Positions 1-11,043 of a stretch of 64,000 nucleotides of DNA are shown here, one piece after another. The stretch is from Zasmidium citrigriseum (taxonomy: Eukaryota; Ascomycota; Dothideomycetes; Mycosphaerellales; Mycosphaerellaceae). Location: assembly GCA_002786025.1 (NCBI GenBank), contig NHNW01000070.1:118080-182079 (forward strand), written 5' to 3'. Position 1 is the stretch's first letter; each line of letters opens with the position of its first letter. The notes beneath the pieces were generated by a model that worked only from the letters and a program-made list of their open reading frames with translations, made no database searches and was not told the origin of the DNA. The position numbers and the translations under genes were made by a program.

Positions 1-536
1 GCGACTACGCGAGCCTTTCACTCGTCACCAAGCAGTTCCGCGCCGAAGTCGAGGACGCTTTCTGGAAAGATACCTGGTTCACCATCTTCCTAGAACAGCG
101 CCAGTCGGCCCTCCTTGAACCACACCACAGCCGCCCGACGACACCCCACCTCTTCGAGAACATGCGCAACATGGAGATCCTCCTCAACTGCCGGAGCTGG
201 CGCACCACTGTCGGCCGTCCAGAGGGATGTGTTCTTCTCAAGAAGAACGGGGATCTAGCTGGCATTTGCTGGGACGTGGACCGTGGGCTCTTCCAGTCTC
301 GCTACTCGGCACCCTTCAGCTTGGCACAGTACACCAAGTACTGTCGGGAGACGTTCTCTAAGGAGTGTGTCAAGAAGCGGGACAAGGGTGTGCTGAGGGC
401 CGAGAAGACGCTCAACGAGGGCGTTCGGGCGATCTATCAGGATGGTACGAAGACGAAAGAGGAGAGGTTGGTTGAGGTCTTCGAGAAGTTTGCGTATCTT
501 CAACAAGGCAAGGAGGACGATGAGCGGTGGCGGTGA
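1..536 (+). CDS. 2EXR/F-box-like protein, 5' truncated by window edge
   Basis: The frame is open from base 3 to a TGA at 534-536 and gives 177 residues. The first visible residues (SLVTKQFRAEVEDAFW) are the TSKQxRxEVxDxFF block of the family, so the upstream LPxELR start motif lies outside the window. Downstream are a segment like the SIQL-DGxL region of its neighbours (VLLKKNGDLAGICWDV) and a charged helical tail ending KEDDERWR. It is the first of four plus-strand genes of sub-group A with the same layout. Function is unknown; an F-box-like adaptor role is an inference from the family. The real start cannot be seen. Confidence 0.75.
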   Translation, partial: DYASLSLVTKQFRAEVEDAFWKDTWFTIFLEQRQSALLEPHHSRPTTPHLFENMRNMEILLNCRSWRTTVGRPEGCVLLKKNGDLAGICWDVDRGLFQSRYSAPFSLAQYTKYCRETFSKECVKKRDKGVLRAEKTLNEGVRAIYQDGTKTKEERLVEVFEKFAYLQQGKEDDERWR

Positions 537-1529
537 GGCAGGCTGGAGGAGGCATCTTAACGAGGCCACCGAAAGGGAGACGATGCATTCGAGGAGGTAT
601 GAAGATCCAGAGTCGACAGATCGAGCTTGGCTTTGGTGTTCTTTATCCACACAATGACTGGATGGAGCAAGGACGAGGGGGAACAAAGACGCTCTGGGGC
701 CTCGTTGTTCTTGATTCTTTAAATGGCTGTGCAGCGATCCCAAGCCGCCTTTGGAGGGCATTATCGACGATTGATGTAGGAGGGTTTGTGTATCCAGTGA
801 AAGTAAAGCGGCCGGCATGGTGGATGCAATAACTGCCTTGCAAAGGCTTCTCGTACGTCTTGGAGTAAGGGCTTGGTTTCTCACGTAGATAGCTTCTGCC
901 TGTATTAGGCATCTCCTTTGCAAACGAGTACGTGATAGTATTATGCTCCGCTTCTAAAGTCATTGTGGACGAGTAGTTGTCTGCGCTTATGAGAGGCGCT
1001 GGTCCCCTGTGCAACAACACTCACCTATACCAATTCAAGGTTCTTCAAATGTGTAGTTTAGGGCGCTTTGAGCAGGAGCCATGAGCCATAGGCGCAACAA
1101 GCATGTCTTCCTGTGGATGGTGTCCAGTCTGGTTTGAAGGGCGTTCATTCTCTGGCTCACCTGGGTGACCGTCTCGAGAGTCATCGTGTGGCGGCACAAG
1201 AGCATAGAATGCAGGAGAAGAAAATCTGATATAGGTCGCTGCGATCAGCCACCATTCACACGCTCCTTCTGCTTTCGGAAGACGCCGACCCCTGACGTCA
1301 AGCGGGCCAATCAGCATGCCGCCGCGAAGTTCTCGCGTCAACAAGAGCTACCACTTCTCTCATCCCGGCTTCCCCTATACAAATCTTCCCAGGAACCATT
1401 GCATCGATGTCAAGCATACACTGCCGCAACCGCGCGGCTTGCGCACTTACTCACCAACGCACTGCATCCTGCTCGGTGTCTAACGCTCTTCCTGAGATCA
1501 CATACCAGCACGCCAACCCAGAGCACGCC
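537..1529. other. intergenic, 3' region of gene 1 and promoter of gene 2
   Basis: No convincing gene. A long minus-strand open frame at 255-923 is antisense to the gene-1 tail and lacks any motif. The last 250 bases hold promoter-like sites listed separately. Confidence 0.5.
1293..1383 (+). promoter_or_regulatory. CRE / CCAAT / TATA-like promoter elements of gene 2
   Basis: A perfect palindromic TGACGTCA (1293-1300, CRE/ATF-type bZIP site) is followed 7 bases later by CCAAT (1307-1311, Hap complex site). A TATA-like TATACAAA (1376-1383) lies about 150 bases before the ATG at 1530. The order and spacing fit a fungal polymerase II promoter; factor binding is inferred. Confidence 0.4.
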
Positions 1530-2311
1530 ATGAAGACAGCTGAGGAGCAGGAAGCGCAAATCTGCCTCTACACCCTGCCACCAGAACTGCGCAGCAGGAT
1601 TCTTGTCTTCGCCTCCGTGCCGAAAGACCGCATTGCGGTGAAGGCAGTCCGCCGCCTTCCAGAAGCCGGCGGCGGATGGGAGTTCAGACTTGACGAGAAG
1701 CAAGGCGAAGGCACGCATGAGGCACTCAAGGCTTACGCCAATCTCCTCTGCACGTCAAAGCAGATCAACCACGAAATGCGCGATGAGTTTTTCAGCTTCG
1801 CCGACTTCAAGGTCTCCTTCGACACTGGTCTTCCCGATGGACTGGGCGGACAGTGGACATTGTACGCTTCGTACGGGCCCTTCAAAGACAAGATGGACGC
1901 CAAGGTGATGGCACAGAGTGCTCCCTTGACGCGCGAGGTGGTCAACAAGATCCGCCGCATGACCCTGCACCTGAGCACGAGAGCAACCGCGAGACTATGG
2001 GTGTTCCGAAAGCATCAATCCAGCTCAACAAGGACGGCCAGTTGGTCAAGTGCGCATGGAAGGTGGAAGAAGACCAGCAGAAGAGACGAATGTTAGTCAA
2101 CCCACTCCTTCAGCACAGCGTCCCTGACCTGGACCTGGAAGCGAGGAAGAGGAGGGAGGCAGACGAAGCTGCTCAAAAGTATCACTTAAAGACGCTTCTT
2201 GCCTTTGGCGACAAGAACAAGGATCGGTATGAGAAGCTGGAGGAGGTATTCGACTTCGCCGGCAATTCGACCTTCACCGATAGATGGAGGCCATGGCGCT
2301 TCTACCGCTGA
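1530..2311 (+). pseudogene. 2EXR/F-box-like gene with a one-base frameshift
   Basis: The ATG at 1530 opens a frame with LPPELRSRILVFA (residues about 16-28) and CTSKQINHEMRDEFF (about 73-87), the two family blocks. At 1971-1976 (CTGAGC, after residue about 148) the homologous sequence jumps to the -1 frame and then continues as NRETMGVPKASIQLNKDGQL, KCAWK, a charged EADEAAQK helix and DRYEKLEEVFDFA to the stop at 2311. The neighbours keep this order in one frame. No GT-AG pair with fungal consensus explains the jump, and the flanking codons are conserved, so one lost base (or a sequencing error) is likeliest. Read without correction, the protein ends at 2096 with an unrelated tail. Confidence 0.7.
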
Positions 2312-2888
2312 GAGGCGGCACCTGCTGGTGGAGCGTGTGATTGATGGGACCGGGAGCGCAGGCGTCTGATTCGGGGGTACGGTGTTCTTTCTCTGCTTTC
2401 TTTCACCTTGTTTGATGAAAGCAGTCATTGTCGCGAATTCTGTATGACGGGCAGAAAGCCGTGTGAGATAGTGGAAGGTTCAGCAAGTCCAGGAGCAAAC
2501 TGCACAATAGTTGTATAAGACCATGCAATAGTAATGACCACCAATAGAGTCTGTACTGAAAGTCAATACTGGAAGTAAAACCCCTGATTCAACGTATACG
2601 CACTCTCCCTACTATTGCAGCTCGGAACATGCCCTGCGCTTTGTCTTAACAATAGATATACCGCGTACCGGCAGTCGTCGTGGAGGATGTCAGAATGATA
2701 GCCGTCTCGTCAAAGTACTCTCCTGGGAGTGGCGGTGCGGCAGCCACGCGGACCGAGCCCCGCTTGAGTAAAGCAGCCGGCATGCTCGCCGCCACGAAAC
2801 ACCATCTTCCGCCGCACAACCAATTCCAACCTCTCCTCTTCTCCACGAAACCATTCTTTCTCATCACGGTCGACATAACATCAATACC
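2312..2888. other. intergenic between genes 2 and 3
   Basis: About 575 bases with no coding signal. A TATA-like GATATACC occurs near 2655, and the last 100 bases are C/T-rich leader ending in ATACCATGG at the start of gene 3. Confidence 0.4.
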
Positions 2889-3686
2889 ATGGCCGCACTT
2901 ATCAAGTCTGGAGCAGTTTCCTCATCTGCCGCCGATGCGCGCGCGAAACAAGCGGCCGAAGACAACGCCACGAATCCCTTCCTCTCCCTGCCGACCGAGA
3001 TCCACTGCCAGATCTTCGGCGAGCTCATCGACCCCGGCCATGATCTCGATGTGGGCTATCTGCGCGGGGACGGCGGGCAGCCAAACAAGTGGGTGTGGCA
3101 GCTGAGAAGATACGGCAGCGACTGGTCAACCCAAGCGGCAGGGTGCCTGCAGGCGCTCTTCAGAATCTCCCTCACCTCTCGTCAAATGCATCGAGATGTG
3201 CAGGATGAGTTCTGGCGGAGAGTCTACATCCACTACTTCTACCTCGACCACCTCTGTCCCGCCGACATACGCCCATCGCTGCGACCCGAGTCCAGCATCT
3301 TCACCACAGTCCGCCGCTTCACACTCGATATCGGCACTCTGAGCAATCGCACCACGATTGGCTCCACCCAAGGCTACATCGAGCTGAATGCAGACCGAAG
3401 CCTGAATGTGACCCAATGGCACATTGTGCCTGGCTCGTTCATGGACGATCAAGCGCAGAAGCCACGCAACACGCGCAAGCGCAGGGCACTGCAGCTCACC
3501 GAGGCGGACGAGGCGGCGAAGAGGGCAGAGTCTAGGCAGCGGGCGGTGGCGCAGATAGAGTATATGACGGAGCAGGTCTACTCGACGGCGCGGGGAGACA
3601 GGAGGAAGCTGGAGGACATCATTGACCTGGGAGCGCATTGGCAGCGGCGGGACTGTCCGTTCAATGATGCACTTTGGTGGCAGTGA
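2889..3686 (+). CDS. 2EXR/F-box-like protein
   Basis: Single-exon gene of 265 residues. After a polar N-terminus comes LPTEIHCQIFGEL (34-46). A loop ends in SLTSRQMHRDVQDEFW (about 94-109), then VRRFTLDIG, then GYIELNADRSLNVTQWHI. A basic/acidic stretch (TRKRRALQLTEADEAAKR) leads to a helical tail with DRRKLEDIIDLG. The ATG sits in a good context (ATACCATGG), and no earlier start agrees with the family. It shares the whole layout with genes 2 and 4 and is not interrupted. Product function is unknown; adaptor or protein-interaction roles are inferred from the F-box-like start. Confidence 0.8.
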   Translation: MAALIKSGAVSSSAADARAKQAAEDNATNPFLSLPTEIHCQIFGELIDPGHDLDVGYLRGDGGQPNKWVWQLRRYGSDWSTQAAGCLQALFRISLTSRQMHRDVQDEFWRRVYIHYFYLDHLCPADIRPSLRPESSIFTTVRRFTLDIGTLSNRTTIGSTQGYIELNADRSLNVTQWHIVPGSFMDDQAQKPRNTRKRRALQLTEADEAAKRAESRQRAVAQIEYMTEQVYSTARGDRRKLEDIIDLGAHWQRRDCPFNDALWWQ

Positions 3687-4403
3687 GGGGACGTGGAATA
3701 GGGTGCCTGGGTGGATGAGAGGAGAGCAGAAGGTGCACGGCTGGGCAGAAGGCCTGACAGGAACCAGCAATGAACGGACAGGCACAGGTCAAGGAAGCAC
3801 AGGTCAAGTCTTTTCGCCAAGCATTCCTTGGCCAGCAAAAACGACCTGACTATCAGTGCTACCGATACATCACGGCAACGGTCACGAGATGTCCTGTCCT
3901 CTGGAATGGCTGTATTGCTGGTGCGGGAATGAAGGGGCTTGGATTCGATCGATGAGGCAAGAGGGCAGAGGAGCAGACGCCGGCAGGCTCGTCTGGTCAA
4001 TGTCTCAGAGCCGCACTCTTCGCGCTGGCAATCGAATGCAATTCGAAATTCCGTCAAAAGCTTCTCAGACGGAGCATTGTCACCAGTCCCATGCAGGCCA
4101 CAGACCGCTTGTGATGGAGGTGCCGCAAGATCGCGCCCTCGCACTGCATGTATCGACTACAGAGATTCCAGCAGCCATAGATACAGTATTCCGAAAGAAC
4201 TCTCAGCGACTGCTGAAGTCCGGGAAGGTGAATCCATCCCTTCATCTACAAGTCCGTGCTCAAGACCCACTTTTCATGTGATAAGCTCTCAAACTCGAAT
4301 TTGCGACCGTCACCTCTTTTCAAACCCCGCTGCGCTTGCCTCTACCTTTTCTGGAACTCGCGGTCATCCTCTACTCCCCCGTCAACACCAGTCTCCAACG
4401 ACC
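3687..4403. other. intergenic between genes 3 and 4
   Basis: No gene recognised. The frame of gene 4 is open upstream to an ATG at 3939, but that stretch has no family similarity. A C/T-rich leader precedes the preferred ATG at 4404. Confidence 0.4.
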
Positions 4404-5180
4404 ATGGCGCAACCAGCCCAGCGTCCGCCAACGACCTTCATGAGTCTCCCGACAGAGCTCAGATACAAGATCTACAACCCCGCCTGCATTCCGACCGACC
4501 CGATTCTCATCCGCGTGCAGCGGCGTTGCGTGTATGACGGTAGCGAATGGATCATCATCCACGCCTCGCACGACCCCTTGTGCTACTTCCAAGACATTAT
4601 CGATCTCAACCCGTCCAGGGAGACAGCAAGCTGCATCGATACATTTCGCAGCGTGTCCCTTACCAACCGTGCAGTTCATGACGACGTCGAGGCCGAATTC
4701 TTTCACCAGGCTCGGTTCTTTGCGCGCTTTGAAGAGCTGCGCGGCTACACGGTAACCGAACCAGATATCAACTACCTCCTGCAGAGTGCCGAGCACCTGT
4801 TCTCGAAGATCCAGAGTCTCACCGTCGAGTTCAACACAATCTGCAACATCAACACGCTTGGACTTGTCTCAGGCCGCATCAAGTTCAGCGTCGACGGAGA
4901 CCTCGAGTCGTCGTCATGGCACATCGACACCAGCCAGTACGTCTCGAGTTTCCGCCGAGAGAAGAAGAGAGAGAAAGATGAGACTAGCGAGCAAGCGATC
5001 TTGAAGCGGGAGAGGAAAGCGAAGAACCAAGAGGTCAAGCTGGCAGCGACTACGGCTGTCGTTTACGGCAACACATCCAAGTCCAACAAAGACAAGTTCC
5101 TCGACTTGTTCGATCGCGCCAGCCAAGCTCGTCGCTGGAGTGGCGATAGGCCACGTGTGTTGGCAATGCACTGGTCTTAG
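4404..5180 (+). CDS. 2EXR/F-box-like protein
   Basis: A 258-residue single-exon gene. The start at 4404 is chosen because it lies in ACCATGG context and puts the LPTELRYKIY motif at residues 15-24, as in the neighbours; the frame is open further up without similarity. The second block is SVSLTNRAVHDDVEAEFF (83-100), followed by KIQSLTVEFN, GRIKFSVDGDL, SSWHIDTSQY and a highly charged helix (REKKREKDETSEQAILKR). The tail carries DKFLDLFDRASQ, matching DRYEKLEEVFDFA of gene 2. It is the last member of the left-hand plus-strand block. Confidence 0.8.
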   Translation: MAQPAQRPPTTFMSLPTELRYKIYNPACIPTDPILIRVQRRCVYDGSEWIIIHASHDPLCYFQDIIDLNPSRETASCIDTFRSVSLTNRAVHDDVEAEFFHQARFFARFEELRGYTVTEPDINYLLQSAEHLFSKIQSLTVEFNTICNINTLGLVSGRIKFSVDGDLESSSWHIDTSQYVSSFRREKKREKDETSEQAILKRERKAKNQEVKLAATTAVVYGNTSKSNKDKFLDLFDRASQARRWSGDRPRVLAMHWS

Positions 5181-6790
5181 AGGCTTTGGGTATGTGATTG
5201 GCGGTCCAGATCACGGAGCTACTTCTTTCACGGACGTACAATGGCACCGCGTCTCGTTGACGTTTGAGACTAAACGACATGGCACCATGAATATTTCTGG
5301 AGTAGAATGAGGAGGTATGCGCGTAAGTGGAGTGGAACGCAGACCTTTGGCTTCTATCATACCCAAAGTCCTATTCAATACCATACTTGTCAACCTGTGC
5401 AGCCTTTTCCCATCTTCGGGCTCGACAGCGTAGGCGGGTACATTTCAATCGAAGGCCGTGTACCCGGTACTGGATGATTGATCAAGGTAGAGCAGCAACA
5501 TATCGTCCAGGACGTGCCATCTCTTTCAGCCTTCCAGGGAAGCTGTGCAAACGAGAGAAAAGACTGTTTCCGGGCAACGTGCAGTTCGCTTCAGAATGAC
5601 CTTTCCCATATTCGCAGCTGAGGTGATACGAATCTCAGCGGAGCGAAGGCTTCGACAGCACGATTCTGAAACGGAAGACCAGTGATAGACGGCGGCCTTT
5701 GCCGAAGAGATCTGCCCATGTACACTGGACATACGGATCGTCGTGACTGCAAGCTCAAGTGTGGGCCTTCCACGGCAAGAACGCAAGGTGAGCGTTCGCG
5801 GTCGCTCTTTCCCGATGTTCATATCACACATGGTCTTGACTGCATCCATGGACCAAGGCTTTTGGTAAGAACGTGTGTGCATGTGGCTGGATGGTGGCCG
5901 GAACGGAGGATATCTGGTTGGTTGATCGTCTTCATGATCGATGCTGTTGACGATTCTTCTGGACGGGCTTGTACGGAAGTCGAAGGAGTAACAGTGCCGG
6001 AGTGGCGACACTAACGATCGATCTTTGATATCAGCCGGCAGATCATAAACGCTCTGGCTCGATGCTTCCGCCGTTCCCATCTTGCAAACTCTTGAGGGCA
6101 TGCCTGGATGCGTGGATGTCTGCTCGCAGCATGGAGGGGCCTTAAGGATTGTCTTACTAGCGGACTTCGTTCCCGGGGCGGCGAGAGTTGAAAGACGTAT
6201 AATGCACCTCCCTTGCCCATTGATGTATTGAATGTCCATTCCCTCCTCTTCATGCCATGCAAAGTTTCGACGCAATAACTTCGAGATGATTGAGTATGTT
6301 GACGAACGTTGACGAGCTGCTGCGGCGAAAGTCTGACGGCCCCAGGAGTGATGGATTGCGGTTGCAATGCAAGTCTTTTCGGTGATGCAACGTTCTTTGT
6401 GCTGGATGGTGCTGTCCGCGATACTGCTGATGCTCCCCGGGCCTTTTGAGCAGCGCGGTTGGGAGCGGAGGCTGCTCAAGGCGGGCGTGGAGGTGCATCG
6501 AAGATGGATCTGGTCAGCGTATGTGCTACTTGCGAGCGTTGATGATGATGAAGAACCTTCCAATGAATATCATATCTCTCACAATCGAATCAATATGCCC
6601 AACTCAGCGCCCAAGCCCCTGTCCCTCCCGTCAACGCCTGTCCTGCAGAGACTCCCAACGATCACCTGACCACCATATCGCGCCAGGCAGCACTCCTCGC
6701 GGCCTGCCTACGCTTACGTCACCCTGGAAACGAATCGAACGATCCAAAGGCGCGCAAGCACGCTCGGCAAAGCTGCCTCCTGTGGCTGCG
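5181..6790. other. gene-poor stretch with one long ATG-less frame
   Basis: Normal GC content. A minus-strand frame at 5526-6563 stays open for 345 codons, which is long for chance, but it starts at a TTG, is rich in Ser, Arg and Cys, and carries no motif I recognise. It may be an eroded gene or the shadow of a spliced one. Confidence 0.3.
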
Positions 6791-7264
6791 TGATAAGACT
6801 AGCGCCGCACAGCGGCGGCCAGCGTACAAATATCTGGCTTTCACCCAGTCTCTTCCTCTTCTTTTCTTTCTTCATCAGCTCTACTTTGCGTAAGTCCAAC
6901 CACCCTTATCCTTCTCCTCCTCCCTCATCACCATTGATCATCATGACTGACATGCATCACAGCTTTTGGCTTAGATTAGAAGCAGTATCTGTTCTTTCTC
7001 AGAGTAATGTCTGATTATGCTGCCACGGCGGCATTCAACATTGTTCTTATTTTTGGCACCGGTCCTGCGGCCGCTGGGCTTGCTCATGTCGCAGGGCACC
7101 GTGTCGCTGGTATTGCACTGCCTCCAGCTGACGCGAACCTTTTTCATCATTGTCTTTGCTCCGGCAGAGCATTGGAGAAGAAGCTCTTCTTCCTTCCTCG
7201 CGTCTTGACTTGCTGTTGTGGTGCGGTGAAGTGGTGCTGCCAAGGCAGGAGATTGTGGACTTGA
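6791..7264 (+). other. module A: promoter, leader exon, 5'-UTR intron and short ORF
   Basis: TGATAAGACTAGCGCCGC at 6791-6808 is followed by a C/T-rich leader, a consensus donor GTAAGT at 6890, a CTGAC branch site and CACAG ending at 6962 (73-nt intron). The next exon offers an 85-codon frame from 7007 (MSDYAATAAF...) to the stop at 7264. The same promoter block and an intron ending CTGACATG-CACAG recur on the minus strand at 20640-20828, and related blocks at 14.2 and 42.35 kb. The exon-2 reading frames are not conserved between copies, so this is either a decayed gene family or a non-coding transcript family. Confidence 0.4.
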
Positions 7265-7574
7265 GAGCGTGAGAGGCAGGTGGTTGATGAAGAGGGCGTG
7301 GGAGGACTCCATTCATGCCTTGCTCGACGCCACCAGTGACGGTGGCAGCGTCGTCAACGTAGTTCTCGTCTCGCATCAACTCATTCGCGTCATTCCGTTC
7401 ATTTCCCGCGTGCCATGATCGTGTGAAAGGTGTTGGTCGGCGTGGTGGAAGCCGCTGGCTGCCGGGCGCGTGCTGATGCCGGCCAGCGACAATGGCGACG
7501 ACGACAAGAACGGACGTGACGAAGGCAATCCATACGAGCAGAAGATTCGTACCTATCTCATGAACGTGTTTCAC
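7047..7574 (-). CDS. possible single-pass membrane protein, uncertain
   Basis: A 175-codon minus-strand frame begins near a GTG and contains one clear hydrophobic segment (LLLVWIAFVTSVLVVVAIVA, about residues 10-30) followed by a polar, Arg/Ser/His-rich tail. It overlaps the short plus-strand frame of module A antiparallel, so at most one is likely real. No family is recognised and there is no ATG at the start. Confidence 0.2.
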   Translation of the reverse strand: MKHVHEIGTNLLLVWIAFVTSVLVVVAIVAGRHQHAPGSQRLPPRRPTPFTRSWHAGNERNDANELMRDENYVDDAATVTGGVEQGMNGVLPRPLHQPPASHALKSTISCLGSTTSPHHNSKSRREEGRRASSPMLCRSKDNDEKGSRQLEAVQYQRHGALRHEQAQRPQDRCQK

Positions 7575-10500
7575 GCTGTGAAACCCGCGCCGCCGTCGAC
7601 GCCCCGCGTGAGATGTTTGACCGTTTTGGAAGAGCTGCTCGCCTCATCCTCTTGCTCCGTCACCTCCATTGACCGCAACGGGTGATATCAGAGATCGTAC
7701 AGCTGGAAATACCTTCTTCCCAGGGGACTTCTCCCTCCTCCATCAACCACCGACATCAATTGCGCCAGGCCGGTCACATCTCCCGGACTCCCATCAGCTC
7801 CGGTCACCAACCGCGCCCACGCGACCGACGAGCAGCAAGCAACCGCCACCAGACGCGAAACCGATCAGATCCAGACCGATCAAGCACTAGTAGTAACAGA
7901 AGTCCTCGATGGACGCGTGATTCGCGCCGGACAGCTTTTGGAAAACCACAAGGAGGGCCGCCAGCCCAGCACCGGCGTGGAGGTGGACGAGACAACGCAA
8001 AACAACGGCCTTCACGAGACCACTGACTGGCTCCTCCCCAGCCCAAGCCTCAAGACACCGCCCACCAACCTACGGCATCAGCTCCACTCTCCTCTGAAAC
8101 GGCCGGCCAGCACATCCACGAGCCAATACAGTGTGACCGACGAGCGCAGAGCAGCCGGTGGGGGCCAGGAAGCTTTCTTCGCGGAGACATGCATATCTCT
8201 AGCACTGGATCAGCCAGCCTCCCTCCTGGATGGCCCAAACAGCGAAGCCGGGAGGTGATGGATGGACGGCCAGCTCAACACCTGCGCAAAGACCGGGAAG
8301 CCAGAGCAGATCAACCATGCTCAAAACAAGACCGACGGATCCTGGTCCAGCCTCCAGAGATGAACCAGCCCAACAACAGCCTCAGCAGTGACATCGTCCG
8401 GAGCAACCAGCCAGTACATTTAGCAGCCGTCACCCGCCTGCTCAACGGCGGGAAAAGACACATGCGTGGGAAAGAGGAAGCCTTTGGGACGTCTGCATTG
8501 CGCCGATACACAAGTAGCAGGGCAGCTGATGCACCTGAAGTACTGCCAAGGAAGAACCGCGAGAACTTGATCAAGGTACTGCCCACGAACTGCCGCTGAG
8601 GGAGATGCCCACTGATCTTGCTCCAGCTACCGCGCCTTCAACGAGAGAGCACACGGCCGAACGAACGAACGAACACATCTTCTCCGACCGTCCTCCATCA
8701 TGCCCGCAGCACGGGAGGAAATTCCGACAGCACGTACAGCATCACTTGCCTTGAGCTCCCGACTCACACGATAATTTCACTCGGACCGACCTCACACCTG
8801 TCAACAAACACGGAGTGGCGGAGACTCAGCTCTGTCGATGGCACACAGGAAAACATAAATTGGCAACAAGCATAGCGAGCGCATCGATTGACTGGAATGC
8901 CAGCGACGGGAGCTGATATCTGTCATGTCGGCGTGGAGCAGTGATGATTCGTTTCAGGCAAACCCATCAACCACCGCAACCTTCTGTGGTTGTAGAGAAG
9001 TCATGGACCTGCAGCCCACAAACGCTCATGTGCAGAGGCGACATTTGCAGCAGATCATGTGTGAATTTCGCGGCAAGCAACAACCGCCGCAAGCCTTCTT
9101 GATCAGCCACCATACGAGCAGGTCGAGCGTTCACCATTGCCTTCATGTGCCGGTCAAGGAATGCCGCAGCACAGATCTGCACGTACGAGGTGCTTCTCGG
9201 TGTGGCTACAAGAGCAGGGCATGCAGCCCGACAAGATGGGACTCTCAAGAGGCAACTTTGAGCGGAAGAGAAAGTAAGGCATACGCGATTGAGACAGCAT
9301 TCTCAGATGTATGTGTGGGGATGCACAACAAGAGGCCTGCGACAGGTTCGAAGAGATGTCAGCGGCAGCATCGACGAGAGGAATGGACAACGTACGGGAC
9401 CATGAGCTGTGACGAAGCAGCAGGTGCCCCGAAAGAGAAAAGAGCAGCATGGAGCAAACAAGCAAGAGGTGATCGAATTGAACAAGTTGAGCGTGCATTC
9501 CAGCACCGAGCACTCGTCATCCGCCGAACACTTTCGCGCAGCAGCTTCAAGATGATGATGGACATCACCATCATGTTGATTACCTGTACGACATGACTCC
9601 TGGAAAGTCGAGCATCTTCAAACGTACCTCTTACTGCGGACCTCATGCTGATGCTGATGAGATTCCGGGCACTGCTGCGGATGAAACTTGGTAACGCTTG
9701 AGCAACAGTGTCGACGGTCTGGCTGAAGTTCGACATGCTGAGGTGAAAGCTGAAGTCCTGCGAGTCCACCTGCATGGTTTCGACACCCCACGGCTTCATG
9801 CTACTCTGACCGGGCTGCCCACAGAACGACATTCGCTGAAGCTGCTGCACGAAAGCTGTCATACCGCGATCTGATCATCGGACACCCAGCTGTCGAGAAG
9901 AATTCCGACGAGAGGCACTGGCAGAGCCAACTCAGGTCCCAAAGACTCTGGCCGGCCAGAAGCACAGCTTTGGATACACCAGGCAACTAATACCATCCGC
10001 ACCGATACGTTGACTCAACTGCGCCGTTTGAACACGACATCGGCGTCGATTAAACCTCAGTCGGTTCGACAAAGATGATGATCGGCGATGCTTACTTCAG
10101 CCCGCTGCGCATGGCCAGCAAAGATCCGGCCGCCAACCTCGATGCAATCAGCATGAGCGTTCCGGCGGCGGTACCTTAGGACTCCAGGGCTCGTGGCCAA
10201 GTCGACGCATTTTCTCCCACTACAAACTTCGCGAATGCGACGCCGAGCCTCAACGATGATGACTGCTGCTGCTCCAAGTCCACACTGATGATACGAAAGA
10301 TGTATTCAATCCACCACCCGCGGCGAACAATGAGACTGGAGTGGAAACTCACGAATTCGTCTGTCACCGATGTCTCGTATCGTCAACGGGTTCGCAGGTA
10401 TCACCGCTCATTGCAGAACCAGAACAGAACGATCGGTGTGCCCTGCTATCTTGAGCATTACTTGGGCCTTGCATGCTGTCGTTCTCAAACGCTGTTCCTT

Positions 10501-11043
10501 CCTGACAAACGCCCCAACGGCTTTCATCACCGGTCCATCGATCATGACGCCTTTGAGTGAGCAGAGATGAATGAGTACTGCACATCAGCAGATAAGACCA
10601 CGATCCTGGAGGCAACTCAATCGTCGGCAGAGCGATCGACGACGGAGACTCAGCATACGTCTGGGGTAGAAACAGAAGCAACAATGTTTGGAGGCATGAT
10701 CCAACTGAACATGAAATCGTCCATGGGATTACGATGTACGACAATACGCTGGCGATCACATCGATTGTCAATCAGTCGGTCATGCAGAGGGAGATGGCAA
10801 GTAGACGCGCGATCAAAGACCAGTAGAGAAGCGACGATGTAAGTCGACCGAAAGTCCAGCAGACATTTGAAGCAACAAAGAGCATCGCACCCGTTTTCAT
10901 CAGAGCCTTTCCTCCACCATCTGGCTTTGTTGAATCTCTCTGAAATGAGCCTTGCCTCTTCTCCTCCACAGCACCGCACCGTCGAGCTGTACCAACCGTT
11001 GACCAGATGTGACGGGTTTCCAGTCCTGCGCCTGAAGCTCAGC
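7265..11043. other. gene-poor stretch, probably decayed
   Basis: Around 7680-8260 all three plus frames are open for long runs without an ATG. A 223-codon frame at 8925-9596 has no recognisable content and is within chance expectation. A (CGAA)4 microsatellite lies at about 8657-8673. No confident gene, tRNA or transposon is visible. Confidence 0.35.

Noticed and set aside
255..923. 222-codon minus-strand frame
   Set aside because: Antisense of the end of gene 1 plus intergenic sequence; no motif and low-quality composition.
3939..4403. N-terminal extension of the gene at 4404
   Set aside because: Open in frame, but unlike any family member; ATG at 4404 has the better context.
8925..9596. 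223-codon plus-strand frame
   Set aside because: About one frame of this size is expected by chance in 64 kb; no motif, no structure.
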